From: Zygaena filipendulae
Lineage: Eukaryota; Arthropoda; Insecta; Lepidoptera; Zygaenidae
Length of the DNA stretch: 64,000 nucleotides
Direction of reading: 5' to 3'
NCBI GenBank assembly: GCA_907165275.2
Contig: OU015678.1
Span: 4,650,001 to 4,714,000, forward strand
Shown: piece after piece, positions 57,987 through 64,000 of the stretch
Layout of the letters: the number at the start of each line of letters is the position of its first letter
Position numbering within the stretch: the stretch's first letter is position 1
Position numbers and translations under genes: made by a program
The notes under the pieces: generated by a model
Told to the model about the DNA's origin: nothing
The model's database searches: none
Seen by the model: only the letters and a program-made list of their open reading frames with translations

Positions 57987-58525
57987 GGGTAAAACCAGGA
58001 TAGTTGCCCGGGGGGTATAGTTGCCCCGATCGTAATTAATGAAAATGAAAATAAGTTTATTCGTTACAACTACAATAAATAAAATAAAATGGGTTAACGA
58101 AAAGCAGCACAAATTACTCTAGTTTCGCAGATGATTCGCGTGCTATTTTATTTATCTATCAAAAGACTTTTCAACTACTATTAAGTGGACCGCGTCTCAT
58201 GTCTCCGTGCGATTGCACGGGAACGCAAGGTGCGATCAAAGATTTTTCGGGATAGATGCCTTGTTTCCCGGCGGGTCGTCTATCCTAAATGTAATTTATA
58301 TGGACTAGGTAACTATCCCATATATGGGATAGATGTCACAAAAAGTAGAGGTCCGTAGAAATCGCTAATACTCTAGAAATTTCAAAGATAATGTCTTTTA
58401 CATTTAATAAATTTGTAGATAAAGAACCAAAGTACTTGCCAGTTTAAAAAATAAAATATTTTGATTTATGTACTGGGAGATATGAAATGATTTCGAAAAG
58501 TGTGGCAACTATCCGGGTTTTACCC
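57987..58525. mobile_element. TA-target MITE family I, copy 2, with insertion
   Basis: Same ends and TA flanks as copy 1. Relative to it, about 75 bp beginning AATGAAAATGAAAATAAG is inserted at 58038-58111 between copies of AATT. A further short insertion lies near 58155. Confidence 0.88.
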
Positions 58526-58529
58526 TATG

Positions 58530-58805
58530 TTTTTTTTTTTATTCACCCACCGACGGATTGCCGGCAACATGCCGATGAAAAAGGCCCACGTGAGCGAAAC
58601 CGCGTTCCTAATTCCAATAGCTGCGTAAAAGTAAAAGTAAGGCCAGTGGGACAAGGCCGGGTGAACGAACTGCGCTTACACAACCTGACAGTTTGTAACA
58701 TGTGTTATAGTAGTCGTATATATGTAATTCATACGTGTTCGTTTATTATTTGCAAGCGTGTTCGCATTTATGCATGTTTTGTCATGTACGATCTTTTATT
58801 TGTTT
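58530..58805. promoter_or_regulatory. unique region upstream of the reductase gene
   Basis: Repeat-free, moderately GC-rich sequence about 300-550 bp before the reductase start codon, separated from it by a Helitron. It might hold an upstream exon or promoter. No TATA box or initiator is decisive. Confidence 0.25.
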
Positions 58806-58809
58806 GTTT

Positions 58810-58970
58810 ACAAGCTGTTCCACGCGGATTCACCCGCATTAATTTCGGAGTTTCCGCGGAAATTCCGGGATAAAAAGTCCTTTATGTCCTTCTCTGTACT
58901 CCTGACTATGTGTACGCAAAATTTCATCATGATCGGTGGAGTAGTTAAAGCGTGAAATCTTAACAAACAT
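58810..58970 (-). mobile_element. Helitron-like fragment
   Basis: AAGCTGTTCCACGCGGATTC to GTAGTTAAAGCGTGAAAT, directly upstream of the first reductase coding exon. Confidence 0.75.
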
Positions 58971-59079
58971 CATCATTATTGAATTTCTTATCACAGCGTG
59001 AAGATAGAAATTAGGTGTCAAGCTTTCAATGTTTGAAAATGAGTCATAAAAGCTGTTCTCTTCCCCAGCCACCTTCGAC

Positions 59080-61105
59080 ATGGCGTCCGAAGGTTTCACA
59101 GCGAACGAAGTGGAATCCATGCCGGATCGGATCGCGGAGACCTTTGCCGGGAAGACTGTCCTCATCACGGGAGGCACTGGTTTTATGGGGAAAGTCCTGG
59201 TGGAGAAGCTGCTCAGGTGAGTGGTTTGGACATTGGTTCGGATATCTTAAACTCCCGTGTATACTCTACAGGTTGGCGAGATAGGACTTAATGTTTCACT
59301 TTGCATGTATATTTATCTACATATAATCTAATATGTCTAATATATATAAATCACGTGTCACGTTGTTTGTCCGCGATGGACTCCGAAACTACTGAACGGA
59401 TTTTGATAAAATTTTGCAACCGTTTATAATATGGTCCAACTTAAAAGATAGGATAGTTTTTATCCCGGAATTCCCGCGGGAACTCCAGAACTCAGGGGTA
59501 CAAAGAAGCACGTAGAGTACTTTTTCCCGGAATTCCCGCTAGTATATCTATATTTTTCGATCAATACCTAACTAAAAATAAACTTCAAAAAATCGGTCAA
59601 GTGCTAGTCGGACTCGCACACCGAGTGCTTCGCACAAACTTGTTGCTATAATAAGTCGTTAAAGGCAGTACTTAGATATTAGATAGATAGGTAATGCGTG
59701 TACATTGTCTTGTTGGAAGATATATGGACGCAGATAAGCAATAACATGTTAACCCACAAAATTAAGTTATTGATTCAGAACGATTTATTGAGAGGCAGAG
59801 AACGTTTTTTTATTATGTGTTTACCTTATTAGGTACATTGTTTAAATTTGTAACAAAATGTTGATCATAAAAAAATGTTGACACAAAATAGCGCTATAAT
59901 TTTAAAATACGATTTACTCAAAATTTCTCCAGTGTGGGTTAACACACTATTGCTTATCTATGTCCATATATTTTACTTTTTGCTGACGCAATATTTGCAG
60001 TAGTACAATCAATTGAACTGCATAATTGAACTAGGTTACTCAGAATAACCATTTTTTTGTCATAAAAGTGCGACTACCGTCAACTTGTATCGACACACAT
60101 CGTAATGTGAATGTAGTGGATCTGTGCAGGAGTTTCGAAAGAAATACATAGCTAATTAATTTTCCACAGTAATTTCTTGGATATGTCTTATAGAATGACT
60201 CACTAAGAAGTTCGTTCTTAATAGACTAATTGCGCCAAGCAGATGTTTTATTATTATGTAATTCCTACGAGCGATCTAGACGTTGTCCACTCATTCTGTT
60301 GTCCGCTGTTTCGAAAGGATGCGGATTTTAGAAATATACGCTGGTTTAGTTCATGGTCTTTGGTTATTTTATAAGAAACCGATCGAGAATCTCGAGTTTT
60401 CGATGTAAAAGCAACCGCATTGCGCTCCGATAAGCAATAATTTCAGTTGAACAGCATCGGCCGCGGTGTCATTCTCTTTGAATGTCAACATGCTGTACTT
60501 GTACAGTCGGCAACAATATTCTACTCTCTTTTATCTACTAGTACTAGCTGTCCGTCGCGGGTTCACCCTCGGTAATTTCGAAGTTCCTGTGTCAATTTCG
60601 AAATAAAAAGTACCCTATATCACTCAGGACTGCCGTAGCTTTCTATAAGTGAAAGAATTTTCAAAATCGGTTCAGTAGATCCAGAGATTACCCCCCACAA
60701 CGTCAGTAACTCACAAATTCACAATCACAACACAGACAAACTTTACCTCTTTATAACAATACTAGCTGTGCCCGGCGGTTTCACCCGCGTTAATTTCAGA
60801 GTTCCCGCGGAAATTCTGGGATAAAAAGCACCCTATGTGTTAATCTGATGTATAAGCTATATTATTGAAAAGTTTCATTTAAATCCATCCAGTAGTTTTT
60901 GCGTGGAAGAGTAACAAACATCCATCCATCCATAGATTCTTACAAACTTTTGCGTTTATAATATTAGTAGGATTGGTATACATTTGGCTGATCATAATTA
61001 TGTAATTACAGGAAATGCGATGACATAAACCAGATATTGCTGTTGGTGCGATCAAAGAAGGGGAAGAACCCAAAGCAGAGACTTGAAGAAATGTTCAACG
61101 GAGAG
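59080..61105 (+). CDS. fatty acyl-CoA reductase, first two coding exons
   Basis: These enzymes reduce fatty acyl-CoA to fatty alcohol with NADPH. In insects they serve cuticular lipid, wax and, in moths, sex-pheromone synthesis. Exon 1 is 59080-59216 and exon 2 is 61012-61105; both donors are good (GTGAGT and GTAAGC) and phases match (2, then 0). Residues 23-45 run [20 protein letters not shown] and on into [17 protein letters not shown] is the Rossmann dinucleotide-binding loop (TGxxGFxG) of the family, and [10 protein letters not shown] is the next strand and loop. The first 22 residues ([20 protein letters not shown]) are variable in the family. TTCCCCAG just before the start suggests a 5'UTR intron. 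The other two thirds or more, including the YxxxK active site, lies past the window. Which reductase paralogue this is cannot be told. Confidence 0.93.
59335..59540 (+). mobile_element. Helitron-like element, subfamily 2
   Basis: TCTAATATATATAAATCACG to CGGAATTCCCGCTAG/T, with the hairpin region shortened. In reductase intron 1. Confidence 0.8.
59725..59966. mobile_element. MITE family G, copy 3
   Basis: TGGACGCAGATAAGCAATAA to GCTTATCTATGTCCA, flanked by TA on both sides. In reductase intron 1. Confidence 0.9.
59970..60540. other. unique intronic region of the reductase gene
   Basis: About 550 bp without repeat signatures and GC-richer than its surroundings. It has no open frame with splice sites. 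It could hold regulatory sequence. Confidence 0.3.
60543..60975 (-). mobile_element. two adjacent Helitron-like copies
   Basis: The first starts CTAGCTGTCCGTCGCGGG (60543-60765). The second starts CTAGCTGTGCCCGGCGG and ends TTATAATATTAGTAGGA (60768-60975), with CATCCATCCATCC inside. Exon 2 begins 36 bp further. Confidence 0.85.
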
Positions 61106-61114
61106 GTAAGCACT

Positions 61115-61340
61115 CACTTTCTTTCTTTCTTTGTCACTCACTCACAAATGAGGATCGTGACCATATGTAACGCGTCTCCATATGCTTCTGTCCTGTGCCA
61201 GTTCAATCGATCGTTGTAGAGTTTCTCCTGTTGCCCCTACAATACTCTTGCACCATCGTGTTGGAATTCGGCACCTGGAGCGCTTCGGCATCTGTCCTAC
61301 GATCAACAGCTTCTCCAGCTCATGCATATGTGATCGCATT
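61115..61340 (-). pseudogene. LINE ORF2 C-terminal fragment
   Basis: The minus frame includes KRSRCRIPTRWCKSIVGA and then ELAQDRSIWRRV. This is the G/R-R-P..RW.D..V...W...AQDR.W pattern of the tail of RTE/R4-type LINE proteins, here with substitutions and no upstream reverse transcriptase. It lies in reductase intron 2 next to an AAAG microsatellite. Confidence 0.6.
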
Positions 61341-61442
61341 ATATGTTCAAAGAAACACTATGCGTCAGTTAATTCAAGTCGGTAGCAATAGATATACCTA
61401 GCATCAGTAAGATATTAAAAAACTAATAGTCACGTAATAAAA

Positions 61443-61771
61443 GGCTAGTTTCCTGGGTAAAAAAATCAAAATTCTATTTAGTCCGTCAGTTAGATAATAA
61501 AAAAATAAAAGACACGTATTTTTTGCTTTTTTAAAATAATGGAAATATGCATAGATAAAGCGCACTAAAGTTTAGGGCGGGGGACTCGTGATGTCACAGC
61601 TCGCTATAACGTGCGAACAAACTGTAGCGAGGCGTGACGTCATGTGAAATTTCGACTTGATATATCTCCGTTATTTTTTGGTTACATAAAAAAAAAAAAA
61701 TACGTGTCCAATATTTTTTAATAATCTACAAAACGGACTAAAAAAAAGTTTAGGAAACTAGCCTATTTGTC
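61443..61771 (+). mobile_element. MITE family C, copy 13
   Basis: GGCTAGTTTCCTGGGT to AGGAAACTAGCCTATT, the same termini as copy 10. One TGACGTCA is intact and one decayed to TGATGTCA. Confidence 0.85.
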
Positions 61772-61774
61772 AAA

Positions 61775-61990
61775 ATAATAAAAAAATACTTGGCCAAAAC
61801 ATATTAAAGTTTGGCCATAGATTAGTTTTGGGAATGGGAGCTCGTGACGATATAATCACGTGTGAAGTGTACTGAGGCGTGACGTCACGCGACATTTCGA
61901 CTAAACGCGTCCCCTTTATATTTTGATTGAAAGAAGAAAGAAAGAAAGAAAGAAAATACATTTGTTTCAGCAAAATAAACTTAAAAATGT
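61775..61990 (+). mobile_element. diverged family C relative
   Basis: It contains ATTAAAGTTTGGCC, GTGACGTCACGCGACATTTC and GAAAGAAAGAAAGAAAAT. The ends are not clear. Confidence 0.45.
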
Positions 61991-62006
61991 GCCCGCCGTC
62001 GTACAG

Positions 62007-62143
62007 CCGGGCTAAGATGCGCAAGACGACAAAATTTTATCGAGCCATTTTATCGATTCTCGTCGACATATTGTATGGCTTTGTCGACGAGAATCGATAA
62101 AATGGCTTGATAAAATTTTATCATGTTGCGCATCTTAGCCCCC
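62007..62143. mobile_element. foldback MITE, palindromic
   Basis: GGGCTAAGATGCGCAAGACG is mirrored by ATGTTGCGCATCTTAGCCC. The arms of about 60 bp include TCGATTCTCGTCGAC and its inverse. Confidence 0.85.
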
Positions 62144-62234
62144 CAGGTGAAAATTAATAAATTACAATGGCGTCTGCGGCTATTTTCTTTTCATTAAAAC
62201 TATATTGTGGCAGTTTTATCTATACATAGATATC

Positions 62235-62455
62235 ACCAATCTGTGTCTACACTAACATTGTAAAGAGGTAAAGTTTGTTTGTGAATTGTGAGTTTGTGAC
62301 GTTCTAGGAGGTAATCCCTGGATCTACTGAACCGATTTTGAAAATTCTTTCACCCTTCAAAGCTACGGTAGTCCTGAGTGACATACGAGACTTTTTATTT
62401 CTACGGGAACTGTGACACTGCAAAATTCACGCGGGTGAAACCGCGGTGCACAGCA
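62235..62455 (+). mobile_element. Helitron-like element
   Basis: TCTACACTAACATTGTAAAGA to GCGGTGCACAGCAG; the last bases are mutated. Confidence 0.7.
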
Positions 62456-62459
62456 GTTT

Positions 62460-63005
62460 TACTATATTTCTGCACTATTATAAGTATTTAGGTTCGTAGT
62501 GGGATGCGAAAATATGATTTATTTTATTAGTACATTTTATTTCTTAATTTAGTTTCGTCGTATTAAAAGTACCTGTTAAATTATATGATATAAGTATTAA
62601 GTATTGTATTATAGAAGTTACAATATTTATATTGTATATTTTATACAATTATTTAGATAATGTTTGTTTGGATAATAATTAGTTTTTGTATTTTTACCTA
62701 CTGTAATTCATCTATTATATTGTTGCTGAAGAGGAAGTGGTAGCAACCAATGCGTACCTAGTTAATTTTTTTTCATGTTTTAATTTTATTTATCGTGCCA
62801 TTAATTAATTCGTCTGGGTCGGCAGTATTACCTACTTAACAATTGCAGTGTTGTGTGATTATTATTACATATATGGCAAAAAATAGTACATCCATCACGG
62901 CTTACAACACTCTAGGTGCCTACTTAAGTCGCTACGGAGACAGACTCTACTCGAGAATTATTATCTACTGTTGCCAACTGTTGCCGAAACGTGCGTTGTA
63001 TAAAT
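62460..63005. other. no gene seen
   Basis: AT-rich sequence with short open frames only; no repeat with two ends was identified. Confidence 0.4.
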
Positions 63006-63009
63006 CTAT

Positions 63010-63440
63010 CTATCTATACATATAAAATGCTTTGTCCTGAATGACTGATGGATCAACGCACAGCCTAAACCGCTGATCGTGGAGACCTGAAACTTGGAGG
63101 TTGAGTTCTTTGTATGACGTAGGCGTCCAATAAGAAAGGATCTTTGAAAATTCAACCCCTAAGGGGATGAAAAGGGTTGCAATGTTTGTATGGAATTCCT
63201 ATTTTTTGTTCTCCTAGTTTATAAGTATGATCATTAAAAGACAGCGCTGCTGAGTTTCTTGTCAGTTCTTCTCAGCAGAGGACGTATTCCGAACTGACGG
63301 TAATTTATAGTTCTAAGAACCTGCTGACGATTACAAGTGATTGTAACCAATCCTAAGTAACAAATAGCTTTTGAACTTTGAACTTTGAACAATTCAGCGG
63401 GAACATCGAAATCATCGCGGGTGAAACCGCGCGGGACAGC
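63010..63440 (+). mobile_element. Helitron-like element, third subfamily, with LINE insertion
   Basis: TATACATATAAAATGCTTTG to GCGGGACAGCTAG/T. A LINE/SINE 3' end (63198-63390, with GTTTCTTGTCAGTTCTTCTC and a TTTGAAC tail) splits it between GGAATTC and AATTCAG. Confidence 0.75.
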
Positions 63441-63604
63441 TAGTAAAATGCAAAATCAAACAAGCACACACAGAAATCCGACCAAGGTTGTAGGTATGCT
63501 GTTGAGGACGTTGGATGTAAATTTTTCTGTCTATCTGTAAAATTTATTAAACTCGGTAGATGTTACAAAAACATTTGAATTCAATTATACTTACATATAT
63601 TAAA

Positions 63605-64000
63605 CCAGCTGCGCGGTTACATTCCTGATAATTTCGGAGTTTTGAGAATTGTCCCATACAAACTTTGCTCCCCCTTTTCACCCTCTTAGGGATAGAACTT
63701 CGGATAACCCTAGCTTTCTTACCGGATGCCTACGTCATACAAAGAACACACCCTCCAAGTTTCAGGTCTCTACGATCAGCGGTTTAGGCTGTGCGTTGAT
63801 CTATCAGTCATTGAGGACAAAGGATAGGATAAGATAGTGTAGGGTTAAACTTTGACCGAACTTGAACGAGAGTCAGCATCAAAAGAAATCTATAAAAACA
63901 AGTATTATTAATTAGTCAGTCATTCAGGACAAAGCATTTTATATTATGTATAGATAAGTACTTGTTGTTCCCGTAGTTTCACTCGCGTTAGTTACAGAGA
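63605..64000 (-). mobile_element. Helitron-like copies, third subfamily
   Basis: One minus copy runs 63605-63840 (TGCGCGGTTACATTCC to CATTGAGGACAAAGGATAG). Another begins at 63910 (CAGTCATTCAGGACAAAGC) and continues past the window end. Confidence 0.65.

Overview
The window reads as nuclear DNA of a lepidopteran (moth or butterfly). It is AT-rich and crowded with short non-autonomous transposons. Dozens of copies carry the Helitron-type ends widespread in Lepidoptera (3' end in CAGCTAGT, 5' end in TCCTACTAATATT). Its spliced genes have arthropod orthologues. No bacterial-style genes, rRNA, tRNA or CRISPR arrays were seen.

Three conventional genes can be rebuilt exon by exon. Ufc1, the E2 enzyme of UFMylation, lies on the minus strand at 30822-33169 (4 exons, 169 aa, active Cys116). 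BORCS5, a lysosome-positioning BORC subunit, lies on the plus strand at 39283-43468 (7 exons, 265 aa, myristoylation start MGSEQS). The first two coding exons of a fatty acyl-CoA reductase lie on the plus strand at 59080-61105, and the gene runs off the right end. The three act in separate processes. Ufc1 and BORCS5 are divergent neighbours.

The most unusual object is on the minus strand between about 2.8 and 29.1 kb, where standard gene callers would see nothing. About 38 tiny segments of 3-33 nt each sit between a good acceptor (YAG after a pyrimidine run) and a good donor (mostly GTAAGT or GTGAGT). Every segment is a multiple of 3 and stop-free in phase 0. In order they give an acidic E/G/K/P/A-rich start, then an N-X-T-rich stretch, then a sequence that looks globular. 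The total is about 123 residues over 26 kb, open at the 3' side. I read this as an uncharacterised micro-exon gene for a probably secreted, N-glycosylated protein. I do not recognise the family, and its true first exon is unresolved.

The rest is mostly repeats. They include a CRE-bearing MITE family (about 14 copies), long-inverted-repeat MITEs, two hAT elements with perfect 8-bp target duplications (one splitting the Ufc1 upstream region), foldback elements, LINE 3' ends and several minisatellites. One minisatellite, inside BORCS5, repeats the end of an exon together with its GC splice donor nine times.
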